Assembly (NCBI RefSeq): GCF_010548375.1
Contig: NZ_JAAGLY010000028.1
Location: 35,381 to 99,380, forward strand
DNA length: 64,000 nt
Reading direction: 5' to 3'
DNA from: Streptomyces sp. SID13726
GTDB lineage: Bacteria > Actinomycetota > Actinomycetes > Streptomycetales > Streptomycetaceae
Positions 15,998 to 24,019 of this stretch are shown here, in pieces (position 1 is the stretch's first letter; each line of letters opens with the position of its first letter). The notes beneath the pieces are model-generated. The model was not told the DNA's origin and ran no database searches. It saw only the letters and a list, made by a program, of their open reading frames with translations. The translations under genes and the position numbers were made by a program.

Positions 15998-18079
15998 TCA
16001 CTGCCAGTCGACGACGATGCGGTTCAGCGGGGTGTCGAGAGCGAAGAGGCCGGGGCGCCGCTCGATGCTGGGGGCGTCGAGGGGCTGGATTTCGAACGTG
16101 GCTTCGCGGCTGCGGTATTCGCGGTCCCAGGTGCGGATGGCGTCGGCGACCTTCGCGGCCAGTTCGTCGCTTCCGGGGCCGTGGCCGATGACGCCGAACT
16201 CCCAGAGCTTGCCGCCCTCGGGGGTCCTCTTCTCCGACAGCCGCCGCGCCAGGTAGGTGACGGCGCCCTTGTTGACGACGGCGGTCGACGAGGGGTAGGG
16301 ATCCTCGGTGAGCAGAGTGCCCTTGGTGCTCTGAGGGAACAGCATCCGGATCAGGCCGGAGGGGAGGGAGCAGGTGAGGAACAGTTCCATCCACTCCGGC
16401 GATTCCATGGCGCGGACCGTCATGCCGGTCCACTCCTCGGTGCGCGGCTGGTCGAGTACACCTGCGAGGGCGTCGGCGTCGATGTTGAGTCCGGCGGGGG
16501 CCTGGAGTCGTACGGTGCCGTCCGTGCTGAGCGGGATCACTCGGCGGTCGTCGTCGGCGATGCCCCGCCGAAGCGGCATGAAGGTGTTCATCTCGCTGCC
16601 GAGGGACACCCACCGCCCGTCACGCTGCTCGTAGGCGATGGAGCGGGACACCGTGCCCTTGAGGCGCTGGGGGACGAGAAGCCGACCGCCGGGTGCAAGC
16701 TGCTGCAGCCAGGCGTGCGGCACACCGTGCGCGCCCACGGTGGCGATGATCCGGTCGTACGGCGCTGCTTCGGCGTAGCCGAGCGCCCCGTCGCGGGTCA
16801 CGGCCTGGACGTTGGTGATCCCGGCGGCGGCGAGGTGCGTGCGGGCGCCTTCCACGAGGTCGTCGTCGACGTCGAGCGTGGTTACGTGTCCGTTCTCGCC
16901 GACCAGGTGGGCGAGCAGACCGGCGTTGTAGCCGGTGCCGGCGCCGAGCTCGAGGATGCGCTCGCCGGGCTGCGCTTCGAGCTGGTCCAGCATGAGGGCG
17001 ACGACGCCCGGCTGGGAGGCGCAGGAGATGGACATGCCGTCGGTGTCGTACTTGATGTGCACCGGTGCGTTGGCGTAGGCGTCTTCGAGAGACGCGTCGG
17101 GCACGAACACATGGCGGGGCACGGTCCGCAACGCGGTCTCGACGGCGGGCGTGCGGGCGTGTCCGTCCGCGCGGAGCTGGTCGACAAGGGCGTTGCGGAG
17201 GCGCTCGGCGTCCGCCGTGGGGGTGGTGATCGTGTCGGTGGTCACCGCGCTGACGCTAGCGGCGCTGGCCGTTGCCTCGGTGGGCGACTCGGTGTGGTCA
17301 CTCGTTCCCATGACTACCTCTCGTGCGATGTGGGACAGGGCGCTCTGGTCGGCCCGGGGGAGACCGGCGCGGTTGGCGTGGAAGATCACGTGGTGGGCGA
17401 TGACGGCTCGCAGGCCGCGGGTTAGGGCGCCGCGGCCTGCGAGGTCTGCGAGCGTGGCGCCAGCCCGTTCGAAGGCGGTCACCCATTCCTCGTGCGCGCG
17501 GAGTGGGCCACCCGGGCGGTAGAGGCTGTGGGCGTCGGCGGTCATGAGCTTCTGCATGGCCGGGGCCAGTTCGGTGGCTTGTTCGGGCGGTTGTGGAGCG
17601 GTGGCCGGTCGAAGGGCCGCGACCTTCGCCCATACGTCGCCCTGTTCGAACCAGTCGAGTCCAGCAGCGCGCATCATGGCGCTCGCCAGCAGGACGGCGG
17701 TCTCCCGGCGTCCCAGGTGCATCGGGCTCGGCTGGTAGGTGAGCAGGTGGCGGGAGTCGCGGTGGAACAGTTCGTGGGCTGCGTCCATGGCCTCGTGTCC
17801 GCCGAATGCGTCGGTCTCGGGTTCGTAGACGCAGGGCAGGCACGACACGGCCACGCCGTCGCCGATGAGATCGCTCAGGAGTGACTCGATGGCTGGTGAG
17901 GGCCTGTCGGCGAGGTAACGCAGCGGCCAGGGCTGCTTGTTCATGAACCACCGGCCGGTGAGCTGCCCGTCGGCCTCGGCCTCGTTCAGGGTGGGGCCAA
18001 GGCGTTCGGTGATGGTGCGCCGGGCAGTCCCGCGGTCGACGAAGGTGATGTTGTGCTGCTGCCAGCGGTCGGGAGGCAT
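15998..18079 (-). CDS. FxLD-system methyltransferase: LanB-like elimination domain fused to PCMT-like O-methyltransferase
   Basis: A 693-aa fusion. Residues 1-265 form a thiopeptide-type/LanB C-terminal (elimination) domain: RYLADRPSPAIESLLSDLI, CLPCVYEPETDAFGG and the HELFHRDSRHLL box. Residues ~285-690 form a protein-isoaspartate-methyltransferase-like domain with SAM motif ILELGAGTGYNAG (about 371), upstream TVPRHVFVPD and the later MLDQLE segment. Family knowledge: this architecture defines the methyltransferase of FxLD lanthipeptide systems. Related enzymes methylate an Asp of the modified peptide, which then collapses through a succinimide to isoaspartate. Lies 21 bases downstream of lanC. 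Confidence 0.92.
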   Translation of the reverse strand: MPPDRWQQHNITFVDRGTARRTITERLGPTLNEAEADGQLTGRWFMNKQPWPLRYLADRPSPAIESLLSDLIGDGVAVSCLPCVYEPETDAFGGHEAMDAAHELFHRDSRHLLTYQPSPMHLGRRETAVLLASAMMRAAGLDWFEQGDVWAKVAALRPATAPQPPEQATELAPAMQKLMTADAHSLYRPGGPLRAHEEWVTAFERAGATLADLAGRGALTRGLRAVIAHHVIFHANRAGLPRADQSALSHIAREVVMGTSDHTESPTEATASAASVSAVTTDTITTPTADAERLRNALVDQLRADGHARTPAVETALRTVPRHVFVPDASLEDAYANAPVHIKYDTDGMSISCASQPGVVALMLDQLEAQPGERILELGAGTGYNAGLLAHLVGENGHVTTLDVDDDLVEGARTHLAAAGITNVQAVTRDGALGYAEAAPYDRIIATVGAHGVPHAWLQQLAPGGRLLVPQRLKGTVSRSIAYEQRDGRWVSLGSEMNTFMPLRRGIADDDRRVIPLSTDGTVRLQAPAGLNIDADALAGVLDQPRTEEWTGMTVRAMESPEWMELFLTCSLPSGLIRMLFPQSTKGTLLTEDPYPSSTAVVNKGAVTYLARRLSEKRTPEGGKLWEFGVIGHGPGSDELAAKVADAIRTWDREYRSREATFEIQPLDAPSIERRPGLFALDTPLNRIVVDWQ

Positions 18080-18100
18080 TGAGGTCCTTCGGTCGGTGGA

Positions 18101-19375
18101 TCAGGCGATGAGGAGGCATGTGTCCCAGGCGGACCGGGGTGGTGCGGCGGTGCTGGGCGTGAGGAGGGCCAGGGCTATGCCGACGGCGCCGTCGAGGAAG
18201 CCGGGGCCGCCTTCCTCGTCCTGGATGAGCGCCGTGGCCGTGAGTTCGGGGTCGGTGCCCGGTGGGATGACCGCAGCCAGGAGGGCCGGGATCGCGGCGC
18301 GGAGTTTCTCCGCGGTCGAGGGGCGTGCGTCGTCGGCCGTACGCGCGGCGACGTGGGCGAGGCCGGCGAACCCGTGGCAGAGGCCGTTGTCCGTCGTGGC
18401 CTTCAGCTGCTCGGGGTCGGTGAGGGCGGCCACGAGTGCGTTCTCCGCGTCGATCTGGCGGCGGGTGTCGCCGAGGGCAAGCGCGGCAAGTTGCTGGGCG
18501 CGGGCGAGGCCGACGGTGCCGTAGCACCAGGATGGCCGCCGAGGCGCGGACGGGGCGAGACGCCCGCTTCGCAGCTCTGCCTGAGTGACCCAGTACGGCC
18601 AGACCGATCCGCCGTCGGCCTCCTCCTTCCAGCGGTCCAGCCAGGCCAGGATGGTGTGCAGCGCTGCGTGGTGCCCGTCGGTGACGGAGCCGTTTCGAGC
18701 GGCGAGAGCCAGGAGCGCGAGCACGCCGCCGATGCCGTGCGCCATACCGGTGTTGGCGTGCCCGCCGGGGAATCGGTCGTCTGAGCTGCCCGAGGGTCCG
18801 GTCTCCGCCCACCAGCCCGGCAGGCTCTCGCCATGGTGGGTGATCGGTTCGGTGAGGCGTACGCAGTAGTCGAGAACGGCGCGCATCGTGGAACTACCCG
18901 GGCTTCGGCGCCGTAGATAGGCGCCGTATCCGGTGAGGCCCCGGATGGCGTCGAACTCGGCGAGCTGCGGCAGGCGTCCGGCGTCGATGCGGCGGTGTGC
19001 GGCGTCGAGACGGCGTCTTACGTCGACTGCGATCTGGGCGTCCATCACGTCGAGAGCGCGTTGGTAGGAGTCGGCCAGGTGATCGGCCGCGCAGGTCAGG
19101 GCATGAGCGAAGGCGGGTACTCCGTAGAAGGGGTGACTGTCTGGGCCGCTGGTGAGCGGCTGCCGGGAGGCGGCGGCGAGCCAGTCGTGGGCGCGTTGCC
19201 ACGGGCCGAGGTCGTTCGCGGCCAGCTCGATGTGCAGGAGCGCGATTCCGGGCGGACCGTAGGCAAGGTGCTGCCGGTCCGAGGACAGCGTCCTGGGGTC
19301 TCGGGGCATGGTCTCGGGGTCGGCGAGCTGGGCGGCGATGGCGTCGACCAGGCCGAGCGCAAGGTGGGCGTTCAC
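18101..19375 (-). CDS. lanC: LanC-like lanthionine cyclase
   Basis: A 424-aa LanC. The zinc ligands of the family are present: Cys in SWCYGTVGLAR (about residue 282) and Cys-His in GLCHGFAGLAH (about 333). The catalytic-type His is in ANTGMAHGIGGVLALL. LanC adds Cys thiols onto dehydroalanine or dehydrobutyrine in the precursor to form thioether rings. GTG 19375 is chosen because it overlaps the lanB stop (GTGA) and gives the normal family length; the frame is open far upstream but that is antisense-type coding of lanB. Confidence 0.93.
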   Translation of the reverse strand: MNAHLALGLVDAIAAQLADPETMPRDPRTLSSDRQHLAYGPPGIALLHIELAANDLGPWQRAHDWLAAASRQPLTSGPDSHPFYGVPAFAHALTCAADHLADSYQRALDVMDAQIAVDVRRRLDAAHRRIDAGRLPQLAEFDAIRGLTGYGAYLRRRSPGSSTMRAVLDYCVRLTEPITHHGESLPGWWAETGPSGSSDDRFPGGHANTGMAHGIGGVLALLALAARNGSVTDGHHAALHTILAWLDRWKEEADGGSVWPYWVTQAELRSGRLAPSAPRRPSWCYGTVGLARAQQLAALALGDTRRQIDAENALVAALTDPEQLKATTDNGLCHGFAGLAHVAARTADDARPSTAEKLRAAIPALLAAVIPPGTDPELTATALIQDEEGGPGFLDGAVGIALALLTPSTAAPPRSAWDTCLLIA

Positions 19376-22300
19376 GAGGCCCTCCCCTTGGTGCGGGCGG
19401 TCCAGGCCAGGGCGGCGGCGCGCGCCAGGTAGAGGCACACCTCTTCCTCCGGGAAGTTCACGGCGACGTGGCGCACGAAGTGGACGTGCAGCAGGGATGT
19501 CAGGACGTCGTCGACGGCGATGCCCTGGGTGCCCGGGCCGGGCAGGTGCGGCCGGTACGTGGCGAGTGCCGCTTCCCGGTCGACCCATCCGGACACGATG
19601 GCGTCTCCGCCCGGGACACTGCGCAAGGCCGACCAGTCGTCGCTCGGGTCGGCGAGCCGTACGGCCTCGGTGAACTGCGGGCGCGGAACGGGCACGGGTG
19701 CGGTCGGCGAGACATGGTCGATCAGCCACCGCATCCCGGCCTCGATTGTGCCGAGGAACGCGGAGGCGATGGCGACGGTGTGGGCCGCCACCAGCGTGCG
19801 CTGACTGGGGCGCTGTGGCTGCGCGAGCTGGGCCAGGACGGCTCGCGAGTCCGCCCGGAACACCTCCTCGGCCGCCTCCCATGCGGCGCCGGAGCCCCAA
19901 CGGCCCATCTCGCGGTAGGAGGTGGGATAGCGCAGGTCGGCCAGCAGGCCGACGCTTCGTAGCTCGTCGGCCCAGGCGCTCACGGTTCGGGCCGTGTCGG
20001 CGAAGGCTTGCGGGTCGGGGAGGGCGATGCGTACGCGGAGGTGTTGGTCCGGGTCGCGGAAGCGGATGAACCACCACGGCGGGTTGCCGAGCCGTTGGAG
20101 GAGGCCGGGCAAGTACTGTGAGAGCAAGACGTCTTGGCGGCGGGGGTCGCCGTACAGGGCGGCCAGAAGAACTGAGGAAGCGGCAGGCGTCTGCATCTGG
20201 GTCGAAGACAGGGCACGGGCCCGGCTGGGGGCCGGCAGTGGCGGCCATGCCGACGGCCCGGTTGCTTTGAGGGGTACCACGACCTCGTGGGCTCGCCCAC
20301 CGCACCAGCCGTACGCCTCCGGTTCCGGGGCCTCGACGAGCACGGCCAGGCGCGAATGGTCGAGGTGTCTGCGCAGGAGCGCACGGTGGCCGGCCTCGTC
20401 GAGGTCGAGGAAGAGGCGTCGGTCGTCCTCTACGAGATAGACGCGGCGCGGTAGTCTCCGCCGGGCACGCCACTCGCTGAGCGCGGTGTCCCACTCGGCC
20501 CGAGGGCGGGCTTGGCCGGGCAGTTCGGACGCTTCGAGCCGCCAGCGCGCCGGGGCCAGTGCGGTCCGGCCGTACCGCAGACGTGGCAGGAACGGCATGG
20601 CCGCTGCGGCGCCCCAGTCGAAGACGGTGACCTGCGCGCACTGGGCGCGGGACAGCTCGGTGAGGAACCGCACCAGCGGCGGGGTGTGGGTGTGCAGGTT
20701 CAGCGCGTGCATCCCGACGGCCTCAACACGGTGGCCTCGTTCGGGGACAGCGAGGTACATGCGGCGGCCGTCGCACCCCACAGTCAAGTCCTCCGGGGTG
20801 AGGACGGTGTCTTGCGGGACGCGGTGCTCCTGAAGGCTGATCACGGCGGGGAGAACCTGTGGGGAGCGGGTGACGTGGGCGCTTTCGGGGAGCAGGGGCG
20901 GGAAAGACAGCTGCGCGGGCATGGTGTTGCCGTCTGCGGCCGGGAGGTCGGCAAGCTCTGCGACGAGGGCCTCACGGTCGGCGGGGGCCAGCACGCTGAG
21001 GAACCGGCCCGTGGAGACGCCGACGCCTCGGGACACGCTCATGACCTCCAGCCGGAACCGCCCGAGCTGCAACTCCTCCAGGCTGGCCGAGTGCACCCGC
21101 ACCCCGATCTCCAAGTGCGGCGGTAGCCGAGGCTCGTCGGGACCAACGTCCAGGGCTTCAATCTGTTCGTCCGTGAGGATCACTTCGTCACGACCGTCGA
21201 GCGCAGCGGCCTGAGCCAGCCGTACGAGGGCGTCATCCCGAGCGGAGACGCGGGGCCTGCGCGCGCCGGCCGGAGTGCCTGGGTAGCCTTCGGGATAGCC
21301 GGTGCCGCTGTCCGCGACGACCTCCGCGAGCGGCACCATCGTGCCGATGCCGTACCGCTCGTAGAACCGCTGGTGGTACTCGTTCCACGCGGCGGTCCCG
21401 TACGGACGGCTGCTCAAGCGGGTCAGGACAAGAGCGGCGCGCGCGACCTCGCGGGCGACCGCTTCCGGCAGAACGATCTGCGCGTCCAGGCGGAGGTCGA
21501 GCGCGACGGGGTGGCGACGCAGGCCAGGGACGAGGTCTCGCATCCGCGCCGCGACGCTGTCCCGGCCGCCGTGCGTGGTGCACTCTTCCAGGCCCGCCTG
21601 GACCGCGTGGAGTTCGCGTACGGTCTCCGCGACCGGGGCGAGGCTTCCAGCGTCGATCACGTCGAGCTGGCTCACCAGATACCCGAGGGCATCGGTCTCG
21701 GTGCTCGGAGCGTGCAGGCCCGTGATCAGCACCCGCCGCTGTATCAGCTCCGCCAGCAGTTGACGCGCCTTCTCGGGACCGGCCTCGGGGAACTCCGCCT
21801 GGAGCTTCTCCACGAGGGTGCCGAACCGGATCGGCGCCCGGGTCGCGGTCAGGACCGCGCGCACCGGTCCGGTCAGGGCCAGAGACGCCTCGACCGCGCG
21901 AGTCCGGTCGTCCTGGACGTCGGGTTGGAACGGCACGATGAGCCGGTCTCCCCGGTACGTCACGGTGTTGTTGACGACGACGGGCAGCCGTTCGAGTAGG
22001 TCCGGACACAACTCCAACCGCTCGACCACAGCAGCCAGCCACTCTGCCCCCGCGCGGCCGACGGCCACGTGCTGCTCGCCCCAGTCAGCCCGCGCCTGCG
22101 GGCCGAACTCCGCGGTGGCCACGCCGGCGAACAGGCCGAAGGGCGTCGCCCGGTGCTGTGCCCGCAGCAGGTAGCGGGCCACTGAGAGCACCGCGCGCTG
22201 CACATCACGGAGGGCGGGATACCCGTCCGTACACAGGGCCCGTACCTGCGCGGCCAGGACTGGGCTGGAGTGCTGGAGTGCCTCGGCGACATCCTTGTCC

Positions 22301-22455
22301 GCCCACACCGCGCGTAGCCACGCCACGCGGGCAGACGAACCACTGGGCGAGCGGTCATAGAGGTCAGGACATGGAGGAAACGGCAGCGAGGGCCGGGCCA
22401 CGGCGCGCACGAGAGCGGTGGAGCCAGCGCGGAACGCTGCGGGCGGAGCAACCAC
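19372..22455 (-). CDS. lanB: Full-length LanB lantibiotic dehydratase
   Basis: A 1027-aa class I dehydratase that would dehydrate Ser/Thr of the precursor using glutamyl-tRNA. The N-terminal glutamylation domain is recognisable from PFPPCPDLYDRSPSG, then ARYLLRAQHRATPFGLFAGVATAEFG. The C-terminal elimination domain begins near residue 760 with LLSQYLPGLLQRLGNPPWWFIRFRD and RVRIALPDPQAF. GTG 22455 has ggagg six bases upstream; the TTG one codon earlier is too close to it. The end overlaps lanC. Together with the elimination domain in the methyltransferase fusion, the cluster has two such domains. Confidence 0.94.
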   Translation of the reverse strand: MVAPPAAFRAGSTALVRAVARPSLPFPPCPDLYDRSPSGSSARVAWLRAVWADKDVAEALQHSSPVLAAQVRALCTDGYPALRDVQRAVLSVARYLLRAQHRATPFGLFAGVATAEFGPQARADWGEQHVAVGRAGAEWLAAVVERLELCPDLLERLPVVVNNTVTYRGDRLIVPFQPDVQDDRTRAVEASLALTGPVRAVLTATRAPIRFGTLVEKLQAEFPEAGPEKARQLLAELIQRRVLITGLHAPSTETDALGYLVSQLDVIDAGSLAPVAETVRELHAVQAGLEECTTHGGRDSVAARMRDLVPGLRRHPVALDLRLDAQIVLPEAVAREVARAALVLTRLSSRPYGTAAWNEYHQRFYERYGIGTMVPLAEVVADSGTGYPEGYPGTPAGARRPRVSARDDALVRLAQAAALDGRDEVILTDEQIEALDVGPDEPRLPPHLEIGVRVHSASLEELQLGRFRLEVMSVSRGVGVSTGRFLSVLAPADREALVAELADLPAADGNTMPAQLSFPPLLPESAHVTRSPQVLPAVISLQEHRVPQDTVLTPEDLTVGCDGRRMYLAVPERGHRVEAVGMHALNLHTHTPPLVRFLTELSRAQCAQVTVFDWGAAAAMPFLPRLRYGRTALAPARWRLEASELPGQARPRAEWDTALSEWRARRRLPRRVYLVEDDRRLFLDLDEAGHRALLRRHLDHSRLAVLVEAPEPEAYGWCGGRAHEVVVPLKATGPSAWPPLPAPSRARALSSTQMQTPAASSVLLAALYGDPRRQDVLLSQYLPGLLQRLGNPPWWFIRFRDPDQHLRVRIALPDPQAFADTARTVSAWADELRSVGLLADLRYPTSYREMGRWGSGAAWEAAEEVFRADSRAVLAQLAQPQRPSQRTLVAAHTVAIASAFLGTIEAGMRWLIDHVSPTAPVPVPRPQFTEAVRLADPSDDWSALRSVPGGDAIVSGWVDREAALATYRPHLPGPGTQGIAVDDVLTSLLHVHFVRHVAVNFPEEEVCLYLARAAALAWTARTKGRAS

Positions 22456-22542
22456 CAAGTACCTCCGTAGGTGAGGGGCGGGCGGCTGGTGCCGCCGCGG
22501 CGAGACGCGGTGGCACCAGACCGGAGTGATCTCGGAACCGGG

Positions 22543-22722
22543 TCAGGCGACGTTGGTGGTGCAAGCGCCGCAGGTGGAACCGCAGTTGTCGTCGGTCAGG
22601 TTGACCAGGCCCGCCGGATCGGCGATCTCGACGAGGGAGACGTCCAGGTCGAAGCCGTCCGATGCTCCCGGGATCTGCGGGCGTACTTCGGTGCGGCTGG
22701 GAACTACGGTGTTGCGCGTCAT
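22543..22722 (-). CDS. lanA: FxLD-family lanthipeptide precursor
   Basis: A 59-aa peptide beginning MTRNTVVPSR. The leader has the FxLD box F24-D25-L26-D27 followed by VSLVEIADPAGLV. The C-terminal core (about 41-59: NLTDDNCGSTCGACTTNVA) holds three Cys (47, 51, 54) and Thr43, Ser49, Thr50, Thr55 and Thr56 for dehydration. D44-D45-N46 is a candidate for the methyltransferase. The gene has gaggag seven bases before ATG and lies 87 bases upstream of lanB. No protease gene is seen, so leader removal is probably by a host peptidase. Confidence 0.93.
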   Translation of the reverse strand: MTRNTVVPSRTEVRPQIPGASDGFDLDVSLVEIADPAGLVNLTDDNCGSTCGACTTNVA

Positions 22723-22912
22723 GCGTCGACTCCTCGTAATCGTTGTGATGTTTCTGGGCGGGAGCGCCCACCAAGTGCCGTCACGGGAGCGTTGCCACAC
22801 GGCTGCTCCCCGGACGGCTCCTGGCCGCCCGGCACGAGGGGACGTGCTCCGCGTAGGAAGTCCCTCGCGGGCCGCCTGCCTCCTGCCGGGAAGTCGTGTG
22901 CCGGATGTCTGA
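22723..22912. other. Non-coding leader upstream of the precursor gene
   Basis: 190 bases between the 63-aa gene and lanA with no credible gene; likely holds the lanA promoter. No clear -35/-10 pair could be fixed by eye. Confidence 0.4.
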
Positions 22913-23104
22913 TCAAGCGGACGCCGGCCGCCGCTCCATGAAGTAGGCGAACGCCTGTGCCTTGAGGCGATCAAGGCACGGCTCGCACGCATAGAAGGGA
23001 GCGTGCTGCCCGTCCCACTGCACCGGGCCGAGCCAGATCACCAGGACTCCGGTCCGGCCGCAGCCGAGCCAGCAATCACCGGTGATCCACGGCCACTCCT
23101 CCAT
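22913..23104 (-). CDS. Small Cys/Trp-rich protein (63 aa), unknown
   Basis: Starts MEEWPWITGDCWLGCGRTG and has a second pair, FYACEPCLDRLKAQAF. The CxxxC + CxxC pattern suggests a small zinc-binding protein. Such small proteins are common beside Streptomyces HATPase genes and RiPP clusters. Third gene in a likely run from the ATPase gene toward lanA. No function assigned. Confidence 0.65.
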   Translation of the reverse strand: MEEWPWITGDCWLGCGRTGVLVIWLGPVQWDGQHAPFYACEPCLDRLKAQAFAYFMERRPASA

Positions 23105-23122
23105 GGAAGGACGTCCCCTTTC

Positions 23123-23335
23123 TCAGCTGGTCGGGATAGTCGATCTGGCGGCCTGGCAGTTGGGAGCGCAGGCCCAGAGCTGGAACTTCAGGCCCCGGTG
23201 GCGTATCTCGCCCAGGAGTCGACCGCTCGCTCCCAGTGGCCGTGTGCAGAGGGCGCAGTCCATGGCCATCTGCTGGCGGGGCCGGAGTAGGGCCAGATCC
23301 GGAAGGGGCGAGGATGCCGTGGCCGGGACACTCAC
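23123..23335 (-). CDS. Small Cys-containing protein (70 aa), unknown
   Basis: The GTG start overlaps the stop of the HATPase gene (GTGA), supporting coupled translation. It contains MDCALCTRPLGASGRLLGEIRHRG and WACAPNC, again two possible metal-binding pairs. No family recognised. Confidence 0.65.
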   Translation of the reverse strand: MSVPATASSPLPDLALLRPRQQMAMDCALCTRPLGASGRLLGEIRHRGLKFQLWACAPNCQAARSTIPTS

Positions 23336-23778
23336 TTGCCGCCCTCGGTGCGGAGTTCCGCCCAGACTTCTTTGCCCCAGGGGCGTCTGTCCGAGCCGTG
23401 CAGGTCGTAGCCCCAGCGGTCGGCGACAGCGTCGACGAGGAGCAGTCCGCGGCCCGATTCGTCGTCGTCAGCCGCCTGGCTGAGTATGGGAAGACGCGAT
23501 GGTTCCCGGTCCAGGACCCCGACACGCAGTCGAGTCGCGCTCGGCCGCCCAATCATGAGGCGAATCTCGGGACACGGAGTGTGCCTGGAAGCGTTCGCGA
23601 TGAGCTCCGTGATGATCAGCGCGGCACGGTCGGCGAGGCCATCGAGGTGCCACACACCGAGGACGTCCCGAACGAGATCGCGGCCGAGCTCGGCCGTGGA
23701 CGGCTCGCACGGGAAGGTCTGGCTGTACGTGGGATGGCCGGCGGAGAGGGCCTCAACTGGTGTTTTCAGACTCGTCAT
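23332..23778 (-). CDS. HATPase/anti-sigma-type ATP-binding protein
   Basis: A 148-aa single-domain GHKL ATPase. ADRAALIITELIANASRHT is the N box (E..aNa..H), and DDDESGRGLLLVDAVADRWGY is the G1/G2 region, here preserving SGRGLLLVD. Short proteins of this type act as anti-sigma or regulatory kinases in Streptomyces. First gene of the minus-strand run leading to the lanthipeptide genes and divergent from the HTH-TPR regulator, so a regulatory role is likely. Confidence 0.85.
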   Translation of the reverse strand: MTSLKTPVEALSAGHPTYSQTFPCEPSTAELGRDLVRDVLGVWHLDGLADRAALIITELIANASRHTPCPEIRLMIGRPSATRLRVGVLDREPSRLPILSQAADDDESGRGLLLVDAVADRWGYDLHGSDRRPWGKEVWAELRTEGGK

Positions 23779-24019
23779 TGGGGTGGAGCCTTCGTGTCGT
23801 CTCGGCGCCCGGCCCGCCCCCGCGGGGGAACCTCAGGGGCGGGCTGGGCCGTCAACAGCCGCCCGCACGGTGGGGTGCAGCGGGCGACCAGAACCCAGAC
23901 AACTCCCTTTTCCAGCAGGCTGGTTAGGACGTTCAGGTGCTCAGCCGACGGACCGACCTAGGGTGTTTTGACCTCTCCTTTACCTGGCGGGCGGGGATAG
24001 CGAGGGCTACCGTGCCCGC

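Noticed and set aside
15989..17425. 478-aa open frame opposite the FxLD methyltransferase
   Set aside because: Antisense to a gene with clear domains; Gly/Val/Arg-rich low complexity.
18101..20641. 846-aa extension of the LanC frame
   Set aside because: The part upstream of 19375 overlaps lanB in another frame and is Arg/Pro-rich; LanC has normal length from GTG 19375.
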